Source of the DNA: Neptunomonas phycophila
GTDB lineage: Bacteria; Pseudomonadota; Gammaproteobacteria; Pseudomonadales; Balneatricaceae
Assembly: GCF_001922575.1 (NCBI RefSeq)
Contig: NZ_MRCI01000001.1
Coordinates: 992,001-1,056,000 of the forward strand
Reading direction: 5' to 3'
Length of the DNA: 64,000 nt
In this document: positions 54,977 through 64,000 of the stretch, piece after piece
How the letters are laid out: every line of letters starts with the position of its first letter
How positions within the stretch are numbered: the first letter of the stretch is position 1
Program-made: the position numbers and the translations under genes
Notes under the pieces: model-generated
The model's database searches: none
What the model was told of the DNA's origin: nothing
Seen by the model: the letters and a program-made list of their open reading frames with translations, nothing else

Positions 54977-57900
54977 ATGTTAGTACGGCTGTTGTTTGTC
55001 TTTTTAAGTTGTTTTTCCGTCATGGTTAATGCGGCTACAGTCATTGAGGCTGATTGGCGCCTTGATGAGTTTGATTGGACGGGGCAGGCAAATGAGGTTG
55101 TTGATTCTAGTGGTTCTGACAATCACGGGCAGTCAAACGGTATTTTATACAGCACCGCTATAGGAGTATTGTGCGGGGCGGTGGACTTAACCGCAAATAG
55201 CAGCAGTGATTATATTTCCTTGAACCGAAACGCTCTTAACGGAGCCACCGACTTTTCTATTGCTTATTGGGGGAAGCTGCCAAGTTCTGTGACCTCGACT
55301 CAAACGCAGACTGTTTTATCAGGTGCGGCGGGTGGCTCAGATGAAGAGGTCATTATAAGGTTTGTGCAGGTTAGCGATGTTTGGCGTTACCAATTTATAG
55401 TCAATGGTTACACTATTCAGCTTAATAATTACTTTCCTAATGATGATGCTTGGCATCACTATATATGGACACGTAATGCGAGCCAGCAGAGCGGTGGAAC
55501 GGATCAATATTGTTTATATATCGACGGTGCCTTAATCGGTTGTGCTAGCTTAGGTCAAACGGGGCAGGTATCAATTGATAACGGTGGTTTGATCTTAGGC
55601 CAGCGACAAACATCTGTGGGCGCAGGCCTGTCTTCTAATAGTGATTGGGAAGGCTATATTGATGAGTTACTCATCTTTCGCAGCGTTGTTAGCTCTGCAG
55701 AAGCAGATGGCATCTATCAGAATTATCAGTCAGGGCTTAATTGGGAGGGCAGTGTGCGAACCTGTCCTGTTCCTGATCTTCCTTTGGCGCAAGGCGACTG
55801 GCATTTAGATAAAGAGCGATGGCTGGGTGTTGATTCCGAAGTTACTGACTACAGCGGTAATGGCTTTGATGGTAAATCGAATATTGCTATGGACTCCCTT
55901 GAAGAGGGTGTTGTCTGTCGTGCAGCTGATTTTACTGCAGCGCCTGTAACTGACTATATTAGTTTGGATGCTCAGGCATTTGATGGGTTGAATGATTTTA
56001 CGTATTCCGTTTGGGGAAAATCTCAACACCTTGGTAATCAGGCGCTGATTTCTGTTTATGGAAATGGTAACCAAAATGAGTTCTTGCTTTTTTTTGATAG
56101 CGATAACTTCACCCGCGTTTATTTTCATGAGAACCAATATAACTTTAGCGGCCCTTTAAACTTTGCTGATAATCAGTGGCATCACTTTGCTCTGGTGAGA
56201 AGCGGCGGTGAAATGTGCCTCTACTTTGATGGGGAGCGCTTCGATTGCGTCAGTGTGGCCAATGCGCCTCTTGCGGCATCTACCGGCGGTGTTGTTATTG
56301 GGCAAGAGCAGGACTCTTTGCAAGGAGGCTTTAGCTCGACTCAGGATTGGGAAGGGTATATTGATGAGCCGCTTCTCTTTTCATCGGCGTTGACGGGAAG
56401 ACAAGTGGCGCAGATTTTTGCTAATCAGCAAGGTGGACTCAATTATGACGGTTCAAGTCGTCGTTGTGATTTGCCACCTACCGTATTGAACTACCGGTTT
56501 GATAGTTGTAATTGGTCAAATAGTCAGGATGTTATTGATAGTGGTCCAAATTCCTTAGATGCATTTGCTGTTAATGGGGTGCTGTCAACCATAGACGGAA
56601 AAATTTGTGGTCTAGCTCAGTTTGATAGCGAGGATGATTATGTCACTTTACCGGATAATAGCTTGGTTGATATTTCCGATGAGTTAACAGTGACAACCTG
56701 GGTGCGCATAAAATCAGTACCTAGTAGTTTGAAGACGATTCTATCTAAAGATAATAATTACGAATTCCATGTTAATTCCAACCTGCAAGTATTTTGGTGG
56801 TGGTACAACCAAGCCGGCCAGAATGGGACTGTGACGTCCACGATCCAGCTGTCACTCAACCAATGGCATCAGGTGTCAATTGTACATGCTGATGGGCTTC
56901 AACGAATTTTTATTGATGGCCAAGAGGCAGGCAGGGCTACTTTTGCTGGGCCATTAGTGAATAACAATAATGACCTTCAAATTGGGCAAGATCAGGGGTT
57001 GAGTGATCGTTTTTTTGATGGGGATATCGATGAGGTGAAAATCTTTGATGTCGCTCTGACCGAGTTTGAATTGCGTGACATCTATAATAATGAAAATGCC
57101 GGCAGAAACTATGATGGTGGCTTAAGGGCGTGTAACTGTGTCGAGCCTAATCAAGTTGACCATTACAGGGTTAGCCATGCAGAAAATTTAGTCAGCTGTA
57201 TGGCAACTGATATCCGTATTCAAGCGCATGATAGCTCCCACTCTCTCGTAAGTGCTGGTGGACGAACAATTACTGTCTCAACCTCGACAGGGAAAGGAGA
57301 GTGGCTGGGCGTTACTAGTGGTAGTGGTGTGTTAGGCAGTTCGAGTGCAGGGGAGGTAACGTATACATTTCCTGATAATGGGGAATCGGAGGTAGTGTTG
57401 AGTTTTGCTTACCCGGACTTATCATCAGATACCGAAATCGTTAACTTTAATGTTACCGATGGTGAATCTACTGATTTAAGGGATGAAAGTGATCCTGAAG
57501 ACCTGAACCTGACCGTTTCTGAATCTGGGTTTGTTTTTGATATTCCTGATACGGCTTCCTGCTTGTCGAGTGCTACCGTAAGGCTGCGCGCTGTTAAAAA
57601 GTCTGATTCAAGCGCTAGTTGTGCGGCAGCGATCTCAGGTACACAGCAAGTCAGCTTTAGCAGCCAGTATAGTATGCCGTCCTCAGGTAGCGCTCCTGTC
57701 ATGATTAGTGCCTTAGGGGTTGAATACTCTGTGTCTGAAGGCGTGAATACTCCCGTGACTTTAAGCTTTGACGCTAACGGAGAAGCGGAGTTTTCAGCAG
57801 CTTATGCTGATGCTGGCCAGCTTTCATTAGCTGTATCATTCCAAACAAGTGTTAATACGCTGATAGGTGGAGATCAATGGGTTACCTATCCGGCGCAGCT

Positions 57901-59242
57901 GCAGGTTGCCGCTAGCGACACTGACGGAGGGGCTTTGCATAATGCAGATCTAAGTTCAGGAGCTGTGTGGCAAGCGGCGCGCCCTTTCAATCTCTCCATT
58001 ATTGCTCAGTGTGCAGATGGTACGCCTACGCCAAATTATCAGCCCAGTTCGGCCATGCTGTCGGCTCAATTAGAATCGCCTCTTATGGCTGAGGGGGCTG
58101 TTAGCGGTGTACTCGCATTAGCGTCAGGTTCTATCGATGTGGAAGATGTATCTTCCGATCTAGATGTCTCCTCTGCTTTTTCCAACGGAGCCGCTGCTTT
58201 TAGCACAACTTATGATGAGGTAGGAGTTTTATCCGTAGCAGCGAGGGATGACGATTATTTTGGTCATCAAATTCCGACACAGAGTGTATACGTAGGTCGC
58301 TTTGTTCCCGCTTTTTTAGCTGTTTCGGCTAATACACCTGAAATGAGTGCTTACTGTCCATCTGGTGGCTTTAATTACCTAGATGATTGGCTGTCTTTTC
58401 AAGTAGCGCCAGAATTTACTGTGCAGCCTCGCAGTTACACGGGAGCTATAACTTATAATTATGGTGCTGATTTATGGCGTTTAAGCGATAGCGTATCTGA
58501 GCGAACTTTTGAAGACCAAAGTACAGCAGTCAATGCTTCACTTGAGTCAGTCTTAGGGAGCGGTGGCGATTGGCAGGAAACCCAAGCTGATTTTTCAGGT
58601 GAGGCCGTTTTAGCCTTGTTGGGCGATCAAGTGCGGTATGTAAAAGGTGCTACTGAGGCGCCTTTTGCGGGAAGCTTTGACATCGTTTTGTCGGCAGCTG
58701 ATTTAACCGATGCGGATTTGGTTTGTTATAAACAGGATAGTGACGGCGATAATGACTGGTTGGAAGAGTCTTGCCAAGGCTTTAGGTTAGGAGCAGTTAA
58801 TGCGTTATCAATGCGCTATGGCCGTTTGTGGTTGGAGAATGCTTACGGTCCTGAGACGGAGTCCTTGGCTGTGCCTTGGGTAGTGCAGTATTTTGATGGT
58901 CAGCAATTTGTTGTCAATGAGCTGGATAGTTGCTCTGCTTGGTTTGAGTCTGAAGTTGTCTTGAGCGATGTTGAAGGCACGTTGATTGCTGATGATAAAA
59001 CCTCTTTCACCTATGGATATGCTGGTAGTGACTTTAGGGTGGAAGCGGGAGATGCGGACATCAAAATGTCGGCACCTGGTGAATCTTTTTCCGGAACAAT
59101 AAACATGCAAATTGATATGACCCGTTTTCCGTTCCTCTTATGGGATCGTGATGGTGATGGCGTGTTGGACGCGCCAGAAGCAGACATTACGTTCGGCCAA
59201 TATCGCAGTCATGATCGAGTTATTTTTCAACGACAAAATTAA
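54977..59242 (+). CDS. mshQ: MshQ-like protein: three LamG domains and DUF6701
   Basis: A 1421-residue exported protein (signal MLVRLLFVFLSCFSVMVNAA) with three LamG/concanavalin-like domains (about 25-245, 265-485, 500-720; each ends in WEGYIDE or DGDIDEVKIF). A beta-rich middle region follows, then a C-terminal DUF6701 domain (MRYGRLWLENAYGPE; closing LLWDRDGDG and FGQYRSHDRVIF). That architecture is MshQ, the large surface/pilus-associated component encoded at the end of MSHA type IV pilus operons. TTAGGA precedes the ATG by 6 nt. No other msh gene is in the window, and the gene is flanked by near-identical tRNA arrays. A role in surface attachment is likely by family. Confidence 0.85.
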   Translation: MLVRLLFVFLSCFSVMVNAATVIEADWRLDEFDWTGQANEVVDSSGSDNHGQSNGILYSTAIGVLCGAVDLTANSSSDYISLNRNALNGATDFSIAYWGKLPSSVTSTQTQTVLSGAAGGSDEEVIIRFVQVSDVWRYQFIVNGYTIQLNNYFPNDDAWHHYIWTRNASQQSGGTDQYCLYIDGALIGCASLGQTGQVSIDNGGLILGQRQTSVGAGLSSNSDWEGYIDELLIFRSVVSSAEADGIYQNYQSGLNWEGSVRTCPVPDLPLAQGDWHLDKERWLGVDSEVTDYSGNGFDGKSNIAMDSLEEGVVCRAADFTAAPVTDYISLDAQAFDGLNDFTYSVWGKSQHLGNQALISVYGNGNQNEFLLFFDSDNFTRVYFHENQYNFSGPLNFADNQWHHFALVRSGGEMCLYFDGERFDCVSVANAPLAASTGGVVIGQEQDSLQGGFSSTQDWEGYIDEPLLFSSALTGRQVAQIFANQQGGLNYDGSSRRCDLPPTVLNYRFDSCNWSNSQDVIDSGPNSLDAFAVNGVLSTIDGKICGLAQFDSEDDYVTLPDNSLVDISDELTVTTWVRIKSVPSSLKTILSKDNNYEFHVNSNLQVFWWWYNQAGQNGTVTSTIQLSLNQWHQVSIVHADGLQRIFIDGQEAGRATFAGPLVNNNNDLQIGQDQGLSDRFFDGDIDEVKIFDVALTEFELRDIYNNENAGRNYDGGLRACNCVEPNQVDHYRVSHAENLVSCMATDIRIQAHDSSHSLVSAGGRTITVSTSTGKGEWLGVTSGSGVLGSSSAGEVTYTFPDNGESEVVLSFAYPDLSSDTEIVNFNVTDGESTDLRDESDPEDLNLTVSESGFVFDIPDTASCLSSATVRLRAVKKSDSSASCAAAISGTQQVSFSSQYSMPSSGSAPVMISALGVEYSVSEGVNTPVTLSFDANGEAEFSAAYADAGQLSLAVSFQTSVNTLIGGDQWVTYPAQLQVAASDTDGGALHNADLSSGAVWQAARPFNLSIIAQCADGTPTPNYQPSSAMLSAQLESPLMAEGAVSGVLALASGSIDVEDVSSDLDVSSAFSNGAAAFSTTYDEVGVLSVAARDDDYFGHQIPTQSVYVGRFVPAFLAVSANTPEMSAYCPSGGFNYLDDWLSFQVAPEFTVQPRSYTGAITYNYGADLWRLSDSVSERTFEDQSTAVNASLESVLGSGGDWQETQADFSGEAVLALLGDQVRYVKGATEAPFAGSFDIVLSAADLTDADLVCYKQDSDGDNDWLEESCQGFRLGAVNALSMRYGRLWLENAYGPETESLAVPWVVQYFDGQQFVVNELDSCSAWFESEVVLSDVEGTLIADDKTSFTYGYAGSDFRVEAGDADIKMSAPGESFSGTINMQIDMTRFPFLLWDRDGDGVLDAPEADITFGQYRSHDRVIFQRQN

Positions 59243-59251
59243 CATAAGTGG

Positions 59252-59280
59252 TTGACATGAATGGGTGATATATCTATTAT
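59252..59280 (+). promoter_or_regulatory. Sigma-70 promoter of tRNA array 2
   Basis: TTGACA and TATTAT are separated by exactly 17 nt and followed by a TTGCGCCTCC discriminator. It begins 10 nt after the mshQ stop and differs in sequence from the promoter of array 1, so the duplication did not include the promoter. Confidence 0.87.
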
Positions 59281-59306
59281 TTGCGCCTCCTCAACGAGGC
59301 ATATGC

Positions 59307-59382
59307 GTCCCATTCGTCTAGTGGTCTAGGACACCGCCCTTTCACGGCGGTAACAGGGGTTCGAACCCCCTATGGGACGCCA
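59307..59382 (+). tRNA. tRNA-Glu (TTC)
   Basis: Same sequence as the tRNA-Glu genes of array 1; anticodon TTC, encoded CCA. First member of array 2. Confidence 0.97.
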
Positions 59383-59415
59383 TTAATTATCAAGCCACTG
59401 TGCAGATAATTATGA

Positions 59416-59491
<76 letters not shown>

Positions 59492-59544
59492 ATATTTACT
59501 GCCTTAGGGCAGCTAGTTAAAGTTACCAAGCTTTAACTACATTA

Positions 59545-59620
59545 GTCCCATTCGTCTAGTGGTCTAGGACACCGCCCTTTCACGGCGGTAACAGGGGTTC
59601 GAACCCCCTATGGGACGCCA
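59545..59620 (+). tRNA. tRNA-Glu (TTC)
   Basis: Same sequence as the other tRNA-Glu genes; anticodon TTC, encoded CCA. Last member of array 2. Confidence 0.97.
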
Positions 59621-59703
59621 TCTTTTCTTGTTTCTGGATTTAGTTCCCTATTGCTATATAATATTGTTTCCTTATGGAAATTTCGGCTAGGTACTAAATC
59701 TCT

Positions 59704-60129
59704 GTGTCACGTATTCTTACTTTTCCTCTCGTACTGAGCTTGCTATTAAGTGCTCTAGCTGTTCGCGCTGATACGATTATTGTTCACCCTGATGTACCCA
59801 TTGATCATTTGTCTGCAAATGAACTACGTTCCATATTCTCGATGCGAAGTTTGCGATGGGTAAATGGTGTTCCTATCCGAGTATTTGTTTTATCAGATCA
59901 ATCTCCCGTCCATAAAAGTTTTGTTAAACAAAAGTTAGAAATGTTTCCGTATCAATTGAGGATGACATGGGATCGGGCTGTATTCAGCGGAACTGGGTAT
60001 CCTCCAAGAAAAGTATCAAATATCGAAGATATGGTCTCTCGAGTTAGAAGTACGAAAGGCGGTATTGGTTACGTTAATGATGAATCAATTCCGTTACTGG
60101 AAGGGGTAAAAATTGTTGAAATTAATTAA
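59704..60129 (+). CDS. Small PstS-like periplasmic protein
   Basis: The 141-residue protein starts at GTG, has a Sec signal (FPLVLSLLLSALAVRA) and one lobe of a phosphate-binding-protein-like fold: LSANELRSIFSMRSLRWVNG and STKGGIGYVND. At half the length of PstS it is probably not a transporter subunit. It overlaps the following barrel gene by 17 nt, and a c-di-GMP-type protein gene follows, so it may be the periplasmic sensor part of a small envelope signalling operon. Confidence 0.82.
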   Translation: MSRILTFPLVLSLLLSALAVRADTIIVHPDVPIDHLSANELRSIFSMRSLRWVNGVPIRVFVLSDQSPVHKSFVKQKLEMFPYQLRMTWDRAVFSGTGYPPRKVSNIEDMVSRVRSTKGGIGYVNDESIPLLEGVKIVEIN

Positions 60130-61297
60130 TACAATTTTAAGCTTTTCGCTTCTATATTCAGCCCTAGTCAATGCTGAAGAAGAGAACTTAACATGGGGTG
60201 GCTTTATATCCCAGGGTTTGGTTTACACCGATAACTATAACTTTATTGAGGGCAGTAAAAACGGCCTTTCAACGGACTTTCGTGAAGCTGCTGTTTATGG
60301 GCTGTGGCGGCCTACAAACCAATTGCGCTTGGGAGGCCAGGTCATCGCTCGTAAGCTCGGTAATATGACAGATGACACCCCTCAAATTGACTACTTGAGT
60401 GCAGACTATAGTTTGTTAAGTACACCGGCTTCTAGCTTTGGAATTCGGCTTGGTAAACTGAAATTAGCCAACGGTTTTTATAATAATACGCGTGAGGTTC
60501 CTTTCACACGTAATTCCATTCTTTTGCCCCAGTCGATGTACTATGAGGAAACCAGAGATTTCCAATTATCGGCTCTGGGTGTGGAGTTTTATGGGAGTGA
60601 ACAACTTGAGACGGATCGCTTTGAATATTCTTTTTTAGCTTCCAAACCACGTAAAGATCAGGTTTCAGAGTTTGTTTTCTTTAGACGTAACCTTTCAGGA
60701 AAATTGGATGATGGATATCTTCTCATAGCTAACTTGCGACTTGTGGAGGCTCGAGATGCGTGGAGAGTTGGAGTTACGCTTGGTTCTTTTGGGCTGACGT
60801 ACTTTCCGGGCAGCTCTCAAGAGTTAGGCTTGGAAAGAGGTGATATTGATGTGAAGTTTTTTGCGATCAGTGCTGAATATAACTGGGAGCGCTTTTCAGT
60901 AACATCAGAGTTTTTTAAGCATTATATTGACTATGAGGATCTCGGCGGCTTTTTTGCGGTAGAGCCTAAGCAAACATTTGAAGCTTTTTATGTTCAAGGG
61001 GTTTATAGGCCAACGCATAATGTTGATCTGCTGATGCGTTATGATTTGGCTTATAGAGATGCGCACGATCGAAGTGGTAAGAAGCATGAAAAGAAGTTTG
61101 GGGTGCCTGCCTCAAACTATTGGTCTAAGGATTTAACCTTAGGGGTGGGTTGGCAGGCCACTTCGTCTATACTGCTAAGAGCCGAGTGGCATCACATTAG
61201 AGGTACAGCGCGAGTGCCTGAACAAGAAAACTCCAATAAGCTCCGTAAACACAGTTCTTGGAATATGCTGTTAGTGCAGGCCGCGTATCGTTTTTAA
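60113..61297 (+). CDS. Outer-membrane beta-barrel (porin-like) protein
   Basis: The 394-residue protein has a signal peptide (INTILSFSLLYSALVNA) and alternating aromatic beta strands ending in a C-terminal Phe (LLVQAAYRF), the mark of Bam-assembled barrels. The start is TTG 60113 (or the adjacent TTG 60116), with GGAAGGGG just upstream, inside the end of the PstS-like gene. The family is not recognised beyond porin-like. It precedes a degenerate GGDEF-EAL protein gene by 26 nt. Confidence 0.8.
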   Translation: MLKLINTILSFSLLYSALVNAEEENLTWGGFISQGLVYTDNYNFIEGSKNGLSTDFREAAVYGLWRPTNQLRLGGQVIARKLGNMTDDTPQIDYLSADYSLLSTPASSFGIRLGKLKLANGFYNNTREVPFTRNSILLPQSMYYEETRDFQLSALGVEFYGSEQLETDRFEYSFLASKPRKDQVSEFVFFRRNLSGKLDDGYLLIANLRLVEARDAWRVGVTLGSFGLTYFPGSSQELGLERGDIDVKFFAISAEYNWERFSVTSEFFKHYIDYEDLGGFFAVEPKQTFEAFYVQGVYRPTHNVDLLMRYDLAYRDAHDRSGKKHEKKFGVPASNYWSKDLTLGVGWQATSSILLRAEWHHIRGTARVPEQENSNKLRKHSSWNMLLVQAAYRF

Positions 61298-61323
61298 TCA
61301 TTTAGAATGGAGCTAAGAGCGGC

Positions 61324-64000
61324 ATGAGGCCTTTCTTTGTCAGTGTACGATGGAAAATATTGCTTCCTTTACTCGTGTCGCTGCTCATTACACATATTAG
61401 TATCTTTTGGTATGCAGACTACTCCTTAGTCTCTCAGTATGAATCAGCACGCCATGAACTCAATACACGTAATCTAAAAGCTTTAGATGGCTCATTGACG
61501 ACGTCCTATTTAAAACAATTGGAGCTTGCTCAAACAATAGCGCTGGTCGTTGATCAAGAGCCTGGTAGCAGCCATCTATCGTTAGTTCAAAAGATGATGG
61601 ATCGTCGCTTTCCCTATTTTGAATCCATGGGGATGCTTGAGAATGCGGCTTTATACTCCACTCAAGGAAAGATGCTGTTCCGTTGGGGGGATGTGGATTA
61701 CAAATTAGATAACCTTGTCGGGTCGGCTCTTCAGTATGAGTATCCAGTGCGCCAGTTACAGTGTGTTAAGTTATGCCGTCGTCAGTTAGCTATTCCCTTG
61801 CTTAATGAAGGCCACGTGTCTGGTGTGCTAGTTGTTGGGCGAGCAATTCATGACATGGTGGTGGATTTTAAACAGCTGACGGGCGTAGATATTGGCGTCG
61901 CAAAGTTTAGTCAGGATAATTGGCAAGATGTATCGGCTTGGTCGATGGACTTTTCTCAATTAACTCAGCGTAATAGAAACCTACAGGTGCTCAATGCCTT
62001 AAGTGAGAAAGAACCGGACTTTCACTTTGATGAGCTTTATCAGTTAGAGGCTTTTGATCAGAAGTATGAGGTTTTTTTAACCTCTCCTGGGCGCTTTGAT
62101 TCGGATGATTCTATCTGGGTGTTAATTGCCGATGCGACTGAGCGCTTTGATGCACTGGAAACCTATCGCCGTATTTTAGGTGTTTCCTTACTTATTAGTT
62201 TTCTTGGGCTTTCCATTGTTGCGTATGTTTTGTCGGTTAGGGTGCGTCAGCGTGCGTTAGCTATTCAGGAGGTAGGTTCAGGCGTTTATCAAGGTGAGCA
62301 AAATGAGATGTTTGCCGATGAGTTTAATTTGGCAACGGCCAGCTTAGCTGATTTGAAACTACAAGTGAGTCAATTATCCAGTGAAGAACGAGTGCTGGAC
62401 GATCGTCTCGAAAAAGCGCTCCATGCGCTAAACCTCGAACGTGAACTTATCTCAGCGTTATTTGATACGTCAAAAAGTATCCTGCTTATTCAAAATATGG
62501 ATGGCATGATCCTATCCGGTAATGCGTGCGCTGAATCTATTTTTGGCAGCCGTATTAACGATAAAGAACTAGCTTTTTCCTCTTTATTTTCAGATGACCC
62601 CCTAAGCCGACAAGCAGAGGACAGCTTGCAGCGTTTATATATGGGGCTGCAGCGGATGTCACGATTTGATACAAAATCGCATGACGAACATGGTTCTTTG
62701 CATTACTTGACATGGATTAATACCGCCATTGATACAAGCCATGATGTTTCAATAGTAGTGTCGTTAGCGATCGATGTTACGGATAAGAAAAAAGCGGAAG
62801 AGCGCTTAGCATGGCTGGCGTTTACGGATCCGGTCAGTGCACTAGAAAACCGAGATATGTTTTTAGATAAGTTACCTCAGGCAATGGATAAAGTGGTTCA
62901 AGATGGACGCATTTTGGCCATGCTGTGTCTGGATATTGATGATTTCGAAAAGCTGCAAAAACAATATAACCATGTCGACCAAGAAACGTTGTTGAATGGA
63001 GTAACATCACGTATCCATAGTTGTTTGCGCGATGATGACATGTTGGCGCGATTTAGTGATGATCTTTATATGATTGTATTACGAGGAATGAAGGATCATA
63101 AGAATGCTGATCTTGTCGCTCAAAAACTTATACAGGCATTCAAAGAACCGTTCCTTGTTAATGAGGAAACTATCTATCTGGCGATTAACATTGGGGTAAG
63201 CTATTTCCCTGACCATGCTGATGATGTTGCGGGTTTTGTGAACGCAGCAGAATCAGCCATGTTTCTATCCCGGCAATCATCAAAAAATCATTATTTAGTC
63301 TTTTCACCGGGTGTGGAAGAGCGGTTACAAACTCCCGAATTGGAAACGTTGACCAGTGTGCTTCAAAGGGGGTTGCTCGATGTCAGTTATCAGCCCGTTA
63401 TTGATATGCGCAATGGGCGGGTGTTAGGAGCAACAGCTGGACTTTGCTGGAAGGAAGCAACGCCCTCTGGTGACGAGCGGCTTCGCACATTCTATGAGGA
63501 CACGAGCAATCATTCGCGTATGAATGAGTTCCTGATTAATGAGTCTCTGTCACATTTTAGTGAGTGGCGTTTTGATCATCATCGAGCGTTGCAATTGTTT
63601 TTGCCCGTCAGAGTGCGTAGTAGTCAGGTGAATGAGTTGTTTGAGCAAATTCAAACAGCACTCGTCCAGTATAAAACATTAATGGGGCTCGTTGTCATTG
63701 AGTTTCAAAGCGATGATGTTTTAAGAGCTGAAGCGGGTTCTGAAGATTTAATGCAACGCTTGAAAGACTTAGGAGTGCAGGTAGCTATTAACACGAATGA
63801 CAAAGTCAGACCTGCTTTATACCTCGCTCATACATTGCCCCATGATTATATTAAGCTCCCAATACATGCCATGCTTGATTCGGATGAAGAGAATAAAGCC
63901 TTGATAAAAAGCGTGGTGCGCATTAGCAAAGAGCTACAAATCGACTGTATTGCACATGGTATTCAAACCGCCGACCAGACCGCCAGGTTATTGAATGGCG
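61324..64000 (+). CDS. Membrane GGDEF-EAL protein with both sites degenerate (partial)
   Basis: The frame is open from ATG 61324 to the window end (892 codons). It has a membrane helix (about 10-32), a periplasmic sensor (to about 275), a second helix (about 280-300), a PAS-like region (about 375-480), a GGDEF domain and an EAL domain. The GGDEF signature reads SDDLY (578-582) and the EAL position TAG (704-706); the DDFG loop has become NTND. It is unlikely to make or cleave c-di-GMP and may act as a receptor like LapD. It closes a PstS-like/barrel/GGDEF-EAL operon. The C terminus lies outside the window. Confidence 0.88.
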   Translation, partial: MRPFFVSVRWKILLPLLVSLLITHISIFWYADYSLVSQYESARHELNTRNLKALDGSLTTSYLKQLELAQTIALVVDQEPGSSHLSLVQKMMDRRFPYFESMGMLENAALYSTQGKMLFRWGDVDYKLDNLVGSALQYEYPVRQLQCVKLCRRQLAIPLLNEGHVSGVLVVGRAIHDMVVDFKQLTGVDIGVAKFSQDNWQDVSAWSMDFSQLTQRNRNLQVLNALSEKEPDFHFDELYQLEAFDQKYEVFLTSPGRFDSDDSIWVLIADATERFDALETYRRILGVSLLISFLGLSIVAYVLSVRVRQRALAIQEVGSGVYQGEQNEMFADEFNLATASLADLKLQVSQLSSEERVLDDRLEKALHALNLERELISALFDTSKSILLIQNMDGMILSGNACAESIFGSRINDKELAFSSLFSDDPLSRQAEDSLQRLYMGLQRMSRFDTKSHDEHGSLHYLTWINTAIDTSHDVSIVVSLAIDVTDKKKAEERLAWLAFTDPVSALENRDMFLDKLPQAMDKVVQDGRILAMLCLDIDDFEKLQKQYNHVDQETLLNGVTSRIHSCLRDDDMLARFSDDLYMIVLRGMKDHKNADLVAQKLIQAFKEPFLVNEETIYLAINIGVSYFPDHADDVAGFVNAAESAMFLSRQSSKNHYLVFSPGVEERLQTPELETLTSVLQRGLLDVSYQPVIDMRNGRVLGATAGLCWKEATPSGDERLRTFYEDTSNHSRMNEFLINESLSHFSEWRFDHHRALQLFLPVRVRSSQVNELFEQIQTALVQYKTLMGLVVIEFQSDDVLRAEAGSEDLMQRLKDLGVQVAINTNDKVRPALYLAHTLPHDYIKLPIHAMLDSDEENKALIKSVVRISKELQIDCIAHGIQTADQTARLLNG

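Noticed and set aside
61307-61327. Third possible leader ORF ending over the ATG of the last gene
   Set aside because: It has no ribosome site of its own, and GGAG inside it can serve the main start directly.

Overview
The window looks like chromosomal DNA of a heterotrophic, probably marine gammaproteobacterium. An Oceanospirillales-type organism would fit, but no rRNA or unambiguous marker gene is present, so this is an inference. The signs are TRAP transport, a quinate/shikimate-protocatechuate catabolic cluster, an Escherichia-like FolE, an MSHA-type MshQ protein, a LuxP homologue and many cyclic-di-GMP proteins. Coding is dense and mostly of moderate G+C, with one visibly A+T-rich stretch around 18.8-24.5 kb.

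Layout. 1-2.8 kb: an MHYT/PAS hybrid histidine kinase on the minus strand, broken by a one-base frameshift and running off the left edge. 3.0-9.0 kb: a minus-strand operon of ATPase, Tat-exported binding protein, two permeases and an Asp/Glu/hydantoin-type racemase, divergent from a GntR/FCD regulator; both starts carry the same 13-bp operator-like palindrome. 9.1-18.8 kb: an EAL phosphodiesterase with degenerate GGDEF, a thioredoxin-like small protein, then a stress/light group (lipocalin, FeS-type photolyase, DnaQ/GIY-YIG nuclease, glutathione peroxidase, ABC1 kinase, SDR). 18.8-29.5 kb: a six-gene plus-strand module of a DapF-fold protein with altered active site, an unrecognised 529-residue protein, two tandem periplasmic binding proteins without any permease, a phosphorelay kinase and a REC-PAS-GGDEF-EAL output protein. 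It sits between the stress group and folE/FAD oxidoreductase.

31.8-49.4 kb: a nearly complete route from shikimate/dehydroquinate to central metabolism. DctPQM imports substrate; an AroE-like dehydrogenase and AroQ feed 3-dehydroshikimate; a QsuB-type dehydratase makes protocatechuate; PcaHG, PcaB, the PcaD-PcaC fusion (PcaL), PcaIJ and PcaF carry it to succinyl-CoA and acetyl-CoA. A BKACE enzyme is embedded in the pca operon. PcaQ (LysR) and a GntR/FCD protein are the local regulators. A 19-bp motif, 18/19 identical, lies upstream of both the dehydrogenase and dehydratase genes, with a related core before the GntR gene.

49.9-54.3 kb: an HDOD protein, then a LuxP homologue that keeps all eight AI-2/borate contact residues, followed by a sensor kinase whose periplasmic part resembles LuxQ but whose kinase core is of the NarX/UhpB (HisKA_3) type. 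54.4-59.7 kb: two tRNA arrays (Glu-Gly-Glu-Gly and Glu-Gly-Glu), each with its own promoter and near-identical over 318 bp, flanking a 1421-residue LamG/DUF6701 MshQ-like adhesin gene. 59.7-64 kb: a small PstS-like protein, an outer-membrane barrel protein and a GGDEF-EAL protein with both active sites degenerate, cut by the right edge.

The strongest leads for undescribed biology are the LuxP/NarX-type kinase pair, the DapF-like-to-c-di-GMP module, and the shared operator in the shikimate cluster.
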